The notes under the pieces were generated by a model. It was not told the origin of the DNA. It searched no databases and saw only the letters and a program-made list of their open reading frames with translations. A DNA stretch of 64,000 nucleotides from an uncultured Ruminococcus sp. (GTDB lineage Bacteria > Bacillota > Clostridia > Oscillospirales > Acutalibacteraceae): contig CAJUGO010000001.1 of assembly GCA_910585865.1 (NCBI GenBank), positions 186,001 to 250,000 on the forward strand, written 5' to 3'. Of the stretch, positions 1 through 8,041 are shown piece by piece (the stretch's first letter is position 1; every line of letters starts with the position of its first letter). The position numbers were made by a program, and so were the translations under genes.

Positions 1-1621
1 CACGGATAACCTTTACTTTTGCATACTTAATTGCACTGAGCGAGTCAACAACATGAGAGAACCCAGCAATACCTGTTGCAAATGTTCTTCTTACATTTGT
101 GTCAATAAGCGCCATTTCTGCTGCTTCGTAGTAATATTTATCATGCATATAATGAATCATATTGAGTGCCCCTACATACAGATGAGCAAGCCAATCCATC
201 ATAGCGTCGTACTTCTTCATTACCTCGTCATATTCAAGATACTCTGATGTAATCGGTCTGAACTCAGGACCTATCTGTTCCTTTGATTTTTCATCAATTC
301 CGCCGTTAATAGCATAAAGCAGACACTTTGCAAGGTTAGCCCTTGCACCGAAAAACTGTATTTCCTTACCTGTTTCTGTTGCAGATACACAACAGCAAAT
401 TGAATAATCATCACCCCAAACAGGGCGCATTACATCGTCGTTTTCATACTGAATAGAACTTGTAGTAACTGAAATATGAGCGGCGTATTTTTTGAAGTTT
501 TCAGGAAGCTTTGATGAGTACAGAACCGTAAGATTAGGCTCGGGTGAAGGTCCCATATTCTCCAAAGTATGAAGAAAACGGAAGTCATTTTTTGTAACCT
601 GAGAACGGCCATCCATACCTATGCCCGCAACTTCGAGAGTAGCCCATACAGGATCACCTGAAAAGAGCTGGTTATAGGACTCAACTCTTGCAAACTTGAC
701 CATGCGGCATTTCATGACAAAATGATCAATAAGCTCCTGTGCCTGTGCTTCTGTAATATCCCCATTTTTAAGGTCACGCTCAATATAAATATCCAGAAAA
801 GTTGAAACGCGCCCTACACTCATAGCCGCGCCGTTCTGTGTTTTTATTGCAGCAAGATAACCGAAATAAAGCCACTGAACAGCCTCTTTTGCATTTGACG
901 CAGGTTTTGAAATGTCAAATCCGTATGAAAGAGCCATTTCCTTCATATCAGCAAGCGCCCTTATCTGATCTGCAATTTCTTCTCTGAGCTGGAAGTCGCC
1001 GCGTCTCATACCCTGACGGTTAGTTTCCGCAAAATCCTTTTTCTTTGCTTCTATAAGCCTGTCAATACCGTAAAGAGCAACCCTGCGATAATCTCCGACT
1101 ATTCTTCCTCTGCCGTATGTGTCAGGAAGACCTGTAAGAATCTTGCTGTGACGCGCCTTTTTCATTTCGGGTGTGTAAATATCAAACACACCTTGGTTAT
1201 GCGTTTTATGATATTTTGTAAAAATCTCGTGCAGTCTCTCGTTTGGTTTATAGCCGTACATCTCACAGGACTGTTCAGCCATTTTTATTCCTCCGTAAGG
1301 CATAAATGCACGTTTTAACGGCTTATCAGTCTGTAATCCGACTACCTGTTCAAGATCTTTAAGTTCATCATCAATATATGCTGCACCATAAGCGGTTATA
1401 GACGTAACCACATCGGTTTCCATATCAAGGACTCCGCCCTTGCGCCTTTCTTCTTTCTGGAGCTGCTGAAGCTTGTTCCATAACTTATTGGTTGCAACTG
1501 TAGGTTCTGATAAAAAAGATTCATCACCGTTATACGGCGTGTAGTTCTTCTGAATAAAGTCTCTTACTTCAATATCAGTTTCCCAATTGCCTCCGCAAAA
1601 ATTTCTCCATTCCTGTCTCAT
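1..1621 (-). CDS. pflB: Pyruvate formate-lyase (formate C-acetyltransferase), C-terminus beyond window
   Basis: Glycyl-radical enzyme that converts pyruvate and CoA to acetyl-CoA and formate in the cytoplasm of fermenting anaerobes. Translation from the ATG at 1621, behind an AGGT-type ribosome binding site, gives an open frame of 540 codons that runs off the left edge. The family is about 750 residues, so the glycine-radical C-terminus (RVxGY motif) is not visible. The N-terminus (MRQEWRNFCGGNWE), the region NDFRFLHTLENMGPSPEPN and the active-site cysteines (SICCCVSATETG, around minus-strand position 385) identify it. The catalytic pair is preceded by an extra cysteine where many homologues have alanine. 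It is preceded on the same strand by a probable ZTP riboswitch and a TTGACA promoter. An activase gene (pflA) is not in the window but could lie just to the left. Confidence 0.95.
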   Translation of the reverse strand, partial: MRQEWRNFCGGNWETDIEVRDFIQKNYTPYNGDESFLSEPTVATNKLWNKLQQLQKEERRKGGVLDMETDVVTSITAYGAAYIDDELKDLEQVVGLQTDKPLKRAFMPYGGIKMAEQSCEMYGYKPNERLHEIFTKYHKTHNQGVFDIYTPEMKKARHSKILTGLPDTYGRGRIVGDYRRVALYGIDRLIEAKKKDFAETNRQGMRRGDFQLREEIADQIRALADMKEMALSYGFDISKPASNAKEAVQWLYFGYLAAIKTQNGAAMSVGRVSTFLDIYIERDLKNGDITEAQAQELIDHFVMKCRMVKFARVESYNQLFSGDPVWATLEVAGIGMDGRSQVTKNDFRFLHTLENMGPSPEPNLTVLYSSKLPENFKKYAAHISVTTSSIQYENDDVMRPVWGDDYSICCCVSATETGKEIQFFGARANLAKCLLYAINGGIDEKSKEQIGPEFRPITSEYLEYDEVMKKYDAMMDWLAHLYVGALNMIHYMHDKYYYEAAEMALIDTNVRRTFATGIAGFSHVVDSLSAIKYAKVKVIR

Positions 1622-1756
1622 ATCTGTTACCTCCGTTTGTTAAAAAAGTAAAAATATGCATATAAAAAGCAACACAACATTGCATTTTTTCCAAGCAGCT
1701 AACCTGATATTATAAAAACCCAACTGCCTGTCCTTTTCAAACAATCTATGATAAAG

Positions 1757-1858
1757 TAAAAAAAGCCGAATTAATCCGAGCTTTCGCCCAGACGGTCGGC
1801 TTTAAATCGTTATACTTCACGTGGTTAATTCCACTATTCCGTCAGTCATATAACACCA
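1757..1858 (-). ncRNA. Probable ZTP (pfl motif) riboswitch with overlapping terminator, leader of pflB
   Basis: Read on the minus strand, the leader contains UGACUGACGG (1839-1848), the hairpin GUGGAAUUAACCAC (1821-1834) and CCGACCGUCUGGGC (1786-1799). These are the conserved blocks of the pfl/ZTP class. GACGG in the first block can pair with CCGUC in the last, as expected for the conserved pseudoknot. A competing stem AAAGCCGA/UCGGCUUU followed by a run of U (1758-1764) would act as the terminator. ZTP builds up when 10-formyl-tetrahydrofolate is short, so turning on formate production would make sense. The class call is by eye; no covariance search was run. Confidence 0.8.
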
Positions 1859-1860
1859 TT

Positions 1861-1889
1861 AAAATAACACTTTTAAAACAAGTTGTCAA
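1861..1889 (-). promoter_or_regulatory. sigma-A promoter for the pflB leader
   Basis: On the minus strand TTGACA (1889-1884) and TATTTT (1866-1861) are 17 bp apart. Transcription would begin about 1854, so the riboswitch lies right at the 5' end of the transcript. Confidence 0.6.
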
Positions 1890-2045
1890 GCGATTTAAGA
1901 TAAGAAAAAAACTTTGCTGTTTCCCATAATTTCAGCTTTTAAAATATATTTTTTTTAGCAATTTTATACCTGAGGTTTTTTTAACCTTCCTGAATTTTAC
2001 AGCTAAAAAACAAATCCGCAAAGCAGCAATTTTAAATAAAACATC

Positions 2046-2570
2046 TTATTTTTTTAGTGTTCTGATATAAGCAAAAGTTTTTTCTTCACCCTCATCACGA
2101 AGCATTATAAGAAGCTTTTCAAGCAGTGCCTCCGTATTAGGATGCATTCTGTGCTTTCCTCGTATTCGTCCGAAATATTCAAACGGGTCGCTGTCTCTGT
2201 AACTTTTTCCGTTATATATTTTGCTTGCGGCAACTCTGTCACAGAACATTTCAATTACATATTTAACAGGCATCTCAACATTTTCAATTTGCTTTGTCTT
2301 CGGATTATAATCGTTCCAATACTCATAATGATGCCGATTTCTGCCCTTGTGATGCATCCATGCTCTTGAACAGCCGTAAATTTCCCGTTCGCGTTCATTA
2401 GGACTGCGCGTACCCTGAAAAAATTTTGCTCCCGGTACAAATTCTGCAAAAGAATATTTTGAAAGATCGTGCATAAGTCCCTGCCATAAAATTCCAGCTC
2501 TTGCACAGTTTGCTATTACTTTATGTCTGTGCTTTGTTATTGTTAAAAAGTGTTTTATAGGATATGCCAT
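2046..2570 (-). CDS. DUF5662 family protein
   Basis: A 174-residue protein with no signal peptide or membrane segment. The start at 2570 (MAYPIKHFLTITKH) is preferred over an ATG at 2597, because GCGGTGATTAAA precedes it and no ribosome site precedes the upstream ATG. Conserved-looking histidine and aspartate motifs near the N-terminus (LMHDLSKYSFAEF) and in the middle (WMHHKGRNRHHYEYW) resemble metal-binding sites, as in DUF5662. The biochemical role is not known. It stands alone between the pflB leader and a divergent L,D-transpeptidase gene. The family name rests on recognition of the motif pattern. Confidence 0.7.
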   Translation of the reverse strand: MAYPIKHFLTITKHRHKVIANCARAGILWQGLMHDLSKYSFAEFVPGAKFFQGTRSPNEREREIYGCSRAWMHHKGRNRHHYEYWNDYNPKTKQIENVEMPVKYVIEMFCDRVAASKIYNGKSYRDSDPFEYFGRIRGKHRMHPNTEALLEKLLIMLRDEGEEKTFAYIRTLKK

Positions 2571-2622
2571 TTTAATCACCGCTTTGTATTCTATCATATA
2601 TTTTAGAATTTTAAAATATATC

Positions 2623-2651
2623 TTGCCTTATTTGATAAAAAAAGTTATAAT
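2623..2651 (+). promoter_or_regulatory. sigma-A promoter for the L,D-transpeptidase gene
   Basis: TTGCCT (2623-2628) and a consensus TATAAT (2646-2651) are separated by 17 bp. The start codon follows about 40 bp downstream. Confidence 0.55.
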
Positions 2652-2692
2652 AGTAAAAATCTAAAAATCTGATATAAATCGAAAGGAAAACT

Positions 2693-3886
2693 ATGAAAAA
2701 GAAGTTATTTCTTGCCTTTCTTTGCGTCGTCTTAATATCGGCAGCAGTACTGTGCGATGCTCAAAATAATATACGCAGCGTTCCTGCCGCGCCTGCATAC
2801 AACAATAAAGTTGAATCAACAATACCAAAGGTAACAACTCCTTCCGCTAAAACCTTTATAAAAAACGATGTAAAGCTTAAACAGGGAGAAACAAAGTTTT
2901 TGGAGCTGACCGAAAAAGAAGAAAGCATTCTTACCGGCTTTGCCAGCTCAGATACTGATATTGCAGAAGTCGACAGTGGAGGCCGTGTTGACGCAATATC
3001 AACAGGAACGGCAAAAATTACTGCGAACTTTTCTGACAAATCCAAGGCAGAATATAAAATTATCGTCACCGAGGCGGATAAAAAAGATATTGACAGGTTT
3101 TCGACCTGCATAACCGCTAATGATAATATTCTTTACAAAAACAAAAAAAGCGGCAGCAACAAATTGTACGAAATTAAGGTCAACCGACGTCAAAACTGCG
3201 TGACTGTATACACTTATGATAAAAACGGAAAATATACAGTTCCCGTTAGAGCCATGGTATGTTCTACGGGAGCAAATAACTCCACCATCACAGGAACATA
3301 CGGAATTTACTTCAAAAATGAATGGCATGCACTTTATCAGGGAGTTTACGGGCACTATGTAAGCGGAATCTCAGGAGATTATCTGTTTCATTCTGTTCCT
3401 TACTATACAGCAAATTCTGATGATATTGAGATTGAGGAGTTCAACAAACTCGGCAGACAAGCCTCACTGGGATGTGTAAGATTGGCTGCTTCGGATACCA
3501 AATGGATATATGATAACTGTCCCAACAATACACAGGTTACAATTTATGATGATGATGATCCCGGTCCATTGGGAAAACCTGAAACAATCAAAATATCCGA
3601 CAAAAACTGCGGTTGGGATCCTACAGACAACAGCAGTGACAATCCTTATTACAGTAAAACTCCAGTAATAAGCGGAGCTAATGACTGTATAATAAAAAAA
3701 GGCGATCAATTTTATCCGTTAGGCGGAGTAAGCGCTGTTGACACATGTTCAAATGATATTACAAATCGCATAACCGTTACCGGAAATGTAGTACCCTCCA
3801 GAACCGGCAGATATAAAGTAACTTATTCTGTCACTGACGTACTTAACAGGACTGATTCTGTTGATATAACCGTTACGGTTCAATAA
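2693..3886 (+). CDS. Secreted L,D-transpeptidase (YkuD) with Ig-like domains
   Basis: An exported cell-wall enzyme predicted to form 3-3 peptidoglycan cross-links or anchor proteins. The N-terminus is a signal peptide (MKKKLFLAFLCVVL), probably cleaved near residue 23. The cysteine there is not in a proper lipobox. Residues about 58-127 look like a BIG2 bacterial Ig-like domain. Residues about 155-285 form the YkuD domain, with the catalytic signature His233 (LFHSVPYY) and ASLGCVRL containing the nucleophile Cys261. Residues about 325-397 resemble a DUF5011/HYR-type Ig repeat ending GRYKVTYSVTD. The ribosome site is GAAAGGAAAACT. The gene has its own promoter and ends at a bidirectional terminator. 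Confidence 0.9.
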   Translation: MKKKLFLAFLCVVLISAAVLCDAQNNIRSVPAAPAYNNKVESTIPKVTTPSAKTFIKNDVKLKQGETKFLELTEKEESILTGFASSDTDIAEVDSGGRVDAISTGTAKITANFSDKSKAEYKIIVTEADKKDIDRFSTCITANDNILYKNKKSGSNKLYEIKVNRRQNCVTVYTYDKNGKYTVPVRAMVCSTGANNSTITGTYGIYFKNEWHALYQGVYGHYVSGISGDYLFHSVPYYTANSDDIEIEEFNKLGRQASLGCVRLAASDTKWIYDNCPNNTQVTIYDDDDPGPLGKPETIKISDKNCGWDPTDNSSDNPYYSKTPVISGANDCIIKKGDQFYPLGGVSAVDTCSNDITNRITVTGNVVPSRTGRYKVTYSVTDVLNRTDSVDITVTVQ

Positions 3887-3911
3887 TATAATTTTTACAG
3901 CATTTAATAAA

Positions 3912-3940
3912 GGACATCAGATTAAATTTTCTGATGTCCT
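3912..3940. terminator. Bidirectional terminator
   Basis: A 10-bp perfect stem (GGACATCAGA/TCTGATGTCC) with an 8-nt loop is followed by T-rich sequence on both strands. It sits between convergent genes. Confidence 0.85.
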
Positions 3941-4006
3941 TTTAATTTAGAGTTTACCCGATGCCTTTTTTAAATACACAATTTATTATGTTTAACTTAA
4001 CCGAAA

Positions 4007-5299
4007 CTATTTTGCCTTAACTGCATTAACATCAAACATGGCTACAAGAGTCGCATTGTCTGCCGCCCCTGTTTCTTTAATACTATTTTTCTTCTGAAAT
4101 TCCTTTACCGCACTTTGGGAAATCTCACCGAAATAGCCTGTGATATTCCCTTTATCAGTAATATATCCCAAATCATACAGGCGTTGCTGCATAACCTTAA
4201 CATTATTATTCTCGTCCTCTATTTTTAGCGAAAGATTTGGAGTGATTGTAATTTTATATTCTGATGCAACAGAAGTCGCGGAATCAGACGGCACTGTATT
4301 TAATGGCGCTGTCGTACCCGAAACAGGTGAAGTTCCCGCGATACTTTGCGGCTGTGTTGTTTCTGATGCAGACGCACCCGGAGTTGAAGCATTCTCCCTT
4401 TGTGCAAGTCCGGGATACATAAAGTATATCATCTTCTTTAATGTATTAATTGCAGTCTGTCCCTGACGGTTCATTTCTTCTTCAGATACCATAAGCATTT
4501 TCTTTGTTTTTACTGCAGTAAGTGCACCGAGCACCGGATCGCTTTTAATCTTACTATAGGTTTCATCATCAGCATAAAAAATAAAATTGGGATTTGCAAT
4601 TTTAAGTGTATTTACGTCAACCAGATTATCTTCAATATTTACCGCCGCATTTACAGCGCCGGTATAGCTTAAAAGCAAATCTCCGTATGTACCGCTGGAC
4701 ATCATTCTGAGTTTTCCGTTTTCAACAAAAAGATAACATACTGTGTCGAGCACATCAGAAGTCTTTGATGAAGTAACATAAGATTTCATCATGTCCATTT
4801 CATCAAGCAGATCCGAATAAGCTTCTGCAGCTGTATTTGATCCGGTAACTTTACCTCCCAGAATTTTTCCCAATGTAATATAGCTTGTTTCAAGCTGTTT
4901 TGCTGTCTGAGCCTGAGCCATTGTTATAACCTTAATATTATTGCTCTCAAGTTCAGCCTTTGATTCATCACTCAAACTGTCGCCCGCAAATACAATATCA
5001 GTCTCACTTGATTTGATTTTTTCAATATCCGGATTTTGTGCACTTCCGAAACTTGGAACAACCTCAAGCCACTCCTGATCAACCTCATCGCTTTTACCAA
5101 CCATTTTCTTATCATATCCTGTATATGAAACAATATCGGCAGTAGGTGCATCAAGAATAACTATATTTTCAGGTTCATTTTCAATAACAAAGTTTGCTAC
5201 ATCAACAGGGTAATTATCATCTCCGCAGCCTGTCAGAGACAGTACCGACGCTGTAACTGCTGCAAACACGAGCAGAACCGAAATAAATTTATTTTTCAT
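4007..5299 (-). CDS. Lipoprotein: BtuF/FepB-type solute-binding fold plus peptidoglycan-binding domain
   Basis: A 430-residue lipoprotein with a lipobox LTGC (acylated Cys25). Residues about 40-300 resemble metal-chelate or vitamin B12 substrate-binding proteins of ABC importers (NIVILDAPTADIVSYTG; NPDIEKIKSSETDIVFAG). A serine/threonine/proline-rich linker (about 300-350) leads to a C-terminal peptidoglycan-binding domain of the PG_binding_1 type (VKVMQQRLYDLGYI, TGYFGEISQSAVKEFQ). No permease or ATPase gene is adjacent, so the ligand is unknown. It may be a wall-attached binding protein rather than a working importer subunit. It lies 43 bp downstream of the DUF815 ATPase gene on the same strand and could be co-transcribed. 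Confidence 0.8.
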   Translation of the reverse strand: MKNKFISVLLVFAAVTASVLSLTGCGDDNYPVDVANFVIENEPENIVILDAPTADIVSYTGYDKKMVGKSDEVDQEWLEVVPSFGSAQNPDIEKIKSSETDIVFAGDSLSDESKAELESNNIKVITMAQAQTAKQLETSYITLGKILGGKVTGSNTAAEAYSDLLDEMDMMKSYVTSSKTSDVLDTVCYLFVENGKLRMMSSGTYGDLLLSYTGAVNAAVNIEDNLVDVNTLKIANPNFIFYADDETYSKIKSDPVLGALTAVKTKKMLMVSEEEMNRQGQTAINTLKKMIYFMYPGLAQRENASTPGASASETTQPQSIAGTSPVSGTTAPLNTVPSDSATSVASEYKITITPNLSLKIEDENNNVKVMQQRLYDLGYITDKGNITGYFGEISQSAVKEFQKKNSIKETGAADNATLVAMFDVNAVKAK

Positions 5300-5342
5300 A
5301 ACTTTTTCCTCCGTTTATTTATATATAAAATTATAAGCAATA

Positions 5343-6578
5343 TCAGTAAAAAAGGGATTCAATATACTGTTTTGCGCATCTTGGAGAGCGTCCGCCTCTT
5401 GCAAGTGCAAATCTTTCTGCGCCCTCTGTAAGTTCCTCCAATGATATATCTATTCCTTTCTCCTCTGCGAGTGAACAGACAATCTCCAAAAATTCCTTTT
5501 TAGACGGAATACTGTAGCACACTGAAAGACCAAACCTGTCCGACAGAGAGAGGCTCTCCTGCATATTGTCGCGCATATTTACATCATCAACCGCATATGA
5601 CCTGTCGGATAATTTCTCCTTAATCAAATGACGGCGGTTTGATGTAGCATATATCAGCGCATTATCGGGACGGGCAGCAAGTCCTCCTTCAAGCACCGCT
5701 TTAAGTGCAGTATAGCTTTCATCCTGCGACTGAAAGGATAAATCGTCAATAAAAATAATGAATTTAAGCGGCAGTGCCGTAATTTTATCAACAAGAACAG
5801 GAAAATCCTTTAAATTCTCTTTTGGCATCTCAACAATTCTCAGCCCGTCTTTGCAAAATTCATTGGCTATTGCCTTAACAGTTGAACTTTTACCTGTTCC
5901 CTTGTCACCGTAAAGCAAACAGTTATTACAGCTTTTTCCTTTAATAAATGAAACTGTATTGCTAACTATCTTTTCACGCTGGAGTTCATAACCCGTAAAT
6001 GAATCCATGTCAATACTGTCGGGATGAATCACAGGCTGAATATCACCGCCGCGCCAGATAAACGCCTTATATCGGGCAAACATTCCGCAGCCGTTTTCCT
6101 TGTAATATTTGGATAGTCTGTCAAGTGATCCGTCAAAGTCCTTAAAGCATTGTGCAAACTTTCCGTTTTTCCATCTCGGAAGAAATTCTGCAATGTCCGC
6201 AATTTCATCATAATAAGCATATGACTTAATAATCTCATCTGAACTAAGTTCAGCCGCAGCAAGAATTGCATTGCAGTCATTTTTTACTGCTTCAAGCACA
6301 CTGTCAGGCATCAAATTTTGTTTGCCTGCTGCTGATGCTCTTGCAAAACAGTTATCATCAAACAATGCAGTTTCAGTCATTGCAAAAGCAAACTCGTCTG
6401 CACAGTTTCTCTCATACAAAAGTGAACATAATCCTCCGTAGGCATTCAAAAACTCATCAGGCGCCTTATCAAGTGAAAGAAGAAGCCTGTAAAAAGCCTT
6501 TGGAATACTTCTGTTTAAAATCCCCTTAAAAACAGACAGTGAAGAAAACATTAATTTAATTTTATTTACATTATTCAT
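5343..6578 (-). CDS. DUF815 family AAA+ ATP-binding protein
   Basis: A cytoplasmic 411-residue protein. A helical N-terminal region (1-180) precedes a P-loop ATPase domain with Walker A GDKGTGKSS (224-232), Walker B FIIFIDDLSF (IDD near 277) and an arginine-containing TSNRRHLI sensor region. The order and spacing match the DUF815 group of AAA+ ATPases, which is widespread in Firmicutes but has no settled function. The lipoprotein gene follows 43 bp downstream. The start ATG at 6578 is the first in frame. Confidence 0.85.
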   Translation of the reverse strand: MNNVNKIKLMFSSLSVFKGILNRSIPKAFYRLLLSLDKAPDEFLNAYGGLCSLLYERNCADEFAFAMTETALFDDNCFARASAAGKQNLMPDSVLEAVKNDCNAILAAAELSSDEIIKSYAYYDEIADIAEFLPRWKNGKFAQCFKDFDGSLDRLSKYYKENGCGMFARYKAFIWRGGDIQPVIHPDSIDMDSFTGYELQREKIVSNTVSFIKGKSCNNCLLYGDKGTGKSSTVKAIANEFCKDGLRIVEMPKENLKDFPVLVDKITALPLKFIIFIDDLSFQSQDESYTALKAVLEGGLAARPDNALIYATSNRRHLIKEKLSDRSYAVDDVNMRDNMQESLSLSDRFGLSVCYSIPSKKEFLEIVCSLAEEKGIDISLEELTEGAERFALARGGRSPRCAKQYIESLFY

Positions 6579-6685
6579 TAAAAATCATTCCAATCTATTT
6601 TATTGTACACATTTTTTACAATTAAGTCAATAATTTTGCTTTATATGAGCAAGTAAAAGAAAATAATATTTTTTTAAAAAAAGTG

Positions 6686-6714
6686 TTGACATTTGAAACA
6701 AAGCGTAGTATAAT
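6686..6714 (+). promoter_or_regulatory. Consensus promoter for the 5S rRNA gene
   Basis: TTGACA (6686-6691) and TATAAT (6709-6714) with a 17-bp spacer are a full consensus match, about 30 bp before the mature 5S end. This suggests strong independent transcription. Confidence 0.85.
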
Positions 6715-6743
6715 AACAACTGTTCTCGAAAAACAAATAAATT

Positions 6744-6863
6744 TAGTTGGTGTTGATGACGCTGAGGGTCCACCTGTTCCCATACCGAACACAGAAGTTA
6801 AGCTCAGTGGTGCCGAAAATACTTGGCTGGTGACGGCCCGGGAAAATAGGGAGATGCCAACAC
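6744..6863 (+). rRNA. rrf: 5S ribosomal RNA (solitary)
   Basis: About 117-120 nt. The ends pair (GUUGGUGUUGAUG with the complementary 3' GAUGCCAACAC). Internal conserved blocks are CCACCUGUUCCCAUACCGAA, CAGAAGUUAAGCUC and the loop E region. No 16S or 23S gene is next to it. Its own promoter and terminator show it is an independent unit. Confidence 0.93.
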
Positions 6864-6873
6864 ATTAAAGTGT

Positions 6874-6897
6874 CCACCCAATAGGGTGGGCGTTTTT
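6874..6897 (+). terminator. Terminator of the 5S rRNA gene
   Basis: The stem CCACCC/GGGTGG with an AATA loop is followed by GCGTTTTTATTTTT. Confidence 0.8.
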
Positions 6898-6937
6898 ATT
6901 TTTTAAGTAATTATTTTTCCTTATAAGGTGATTTTCT

Positions 6938-7999
6938 TTGATTACGGATATTTTAAAAAACGAAACGGATGTATGGAGTAAACTTAAAAACAACGCCAAA
7001 CCCATTGTATTATATGGTATGGGCGACGGCGCTGATAAAGTATTGTGCGCCTTTAAAAAATACGGAATAAATGCAGATGCAGTTATTGCAAGCGATGATT
7101 TTGTACGCGGTCAAAGTTTTCACGGCTTTACGGTTAAAAAACTTTCCGACATAGAAAGGGAATTTAAAGATTTCACCGTAGTGCTTTGCTTTGCAAGCCA
7201 GCTGCCGGATGTGATGGATAATATTTTCAAAATATCCAAGCTGCATGAAACTGTTGTTCCAAGTGTCCCCGTGTTTGGCAACGTCTTGTTTGACAACAGC
7301 TTTATTACTTTATATAATAACGAAATAAATCAAGCATATGATATTCTGGAAGACAAAAAATCAAAAGATGTTTATAAACACATTCTTAAATTCTACTATA
7401 CGGGAAAAATCGATCTGCTCCCCCCTGTTACAACAGACAAGGACGAAGCGTTTTTAAAAATACTTCAGCTTGGAAGTAATGAAAGCTATGTTGATTTGGG
7501 TGCATATAACGGTGATACCATAGATGAATTTTTATATTATACTAACGGATACTATAAACATATCACTGCTCTAGAGCCTAACTCCAAAAATTTTAATAAA
7601 CTTAAGGCTCATTGCAGTGAGATGAAAAAAACTTCTTTATGGCAGCTTGGCGCATACAATAAAAACACCGAGCTTGCCTTCAACAATAAGGCGGGTCGAA
7701 ACAGTGCAATTTCAGATTCCGGAATAATTACAAAGGTTGCGCGTGTTGATACTGTTCTGTGCGGTATGGAGGCAACCTATATTAAGGCCGATGTTGAAGG
7801 TGCAGATTACGAGACTATTGAGGGAATGAAAAATACGCTTAGAACTTTTAAGCCTAAGCTTAATTTTTCTGCTTATCACCGTTTTGAGGATCTTTTCAGG
7901 CTTGCACTGCTGATTAAAGATATTAATCCTGCATACAGAATTTATTTGCGCCATCACCCTTATATTCCGGCTTGGGATACCAACCTTTATTGTATTTAA
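6938..7999 (+). CDS. FkbM family SAM-dependent methyltransferase
   Basis: A 353-residue cytoplasmic protein. Residues 20-90 form a Rossmann-like N-terminal segment (IVLYGMGDGADKVLCAF) like those of sugar-modifying enzymes. Residues about 180-330 form the FkbM methyltransferase core with the SAM-binding motif VDLGAYNGDT (185-194), the acidic ALEPNSKNF strand end and the conserved IKADVEGADYETIEGM. The start codon is TTG at 6938, placed 7 nt after AAGGTG; no better in-frame start exists. FkbM enzymes usually O-methylate sugars or small molecules, and the substrate here is unknown. It is isolated from any glycan cluster, between 5S rRNA and hydF. Confidence 0.82.
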   Translation: MITDILKNETDVWSKLKNNAKPIVLYGMGDGADKVLCAFKKYGINADAVIASDDFVRGQSFHGFTVKKLSDIEREFKDFTVVLCFASQLPDVMDNIFKISKLHETVVPSVPVFGNVLFDNSFITLYNNEINQAYDILEDKKSKDVYKHILKFYYTGKIDLLPPVTTDKDEAFLKILQLGSNESYVDLGAYNGDTIDEFLYYTNGYYKHITALEPNSKNFNKLKAHCSEMKKTSLWQLGAYNKNTELAFNNKAGRNSAISDSGIITKVARVDTVLCGMEATYIKADVEGADYETIEGMKNTLRTFKPKLNFSAYHRFEDLFRLALLIKDINPAYRIYLRHHPYIPAWDTNLYCI

Positions 8000-8041
8000 T
8001 GATTTAAACATAATTATATAATTAGCACGGAGATGAACAAT

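Noticed and set aside
6683..6868. 61-codon open frame over the 5S rRNA gene
   Set aside because: It coincides with the promoter and 5S rRNA and has no ribosome site, so it is an open frame by chance.
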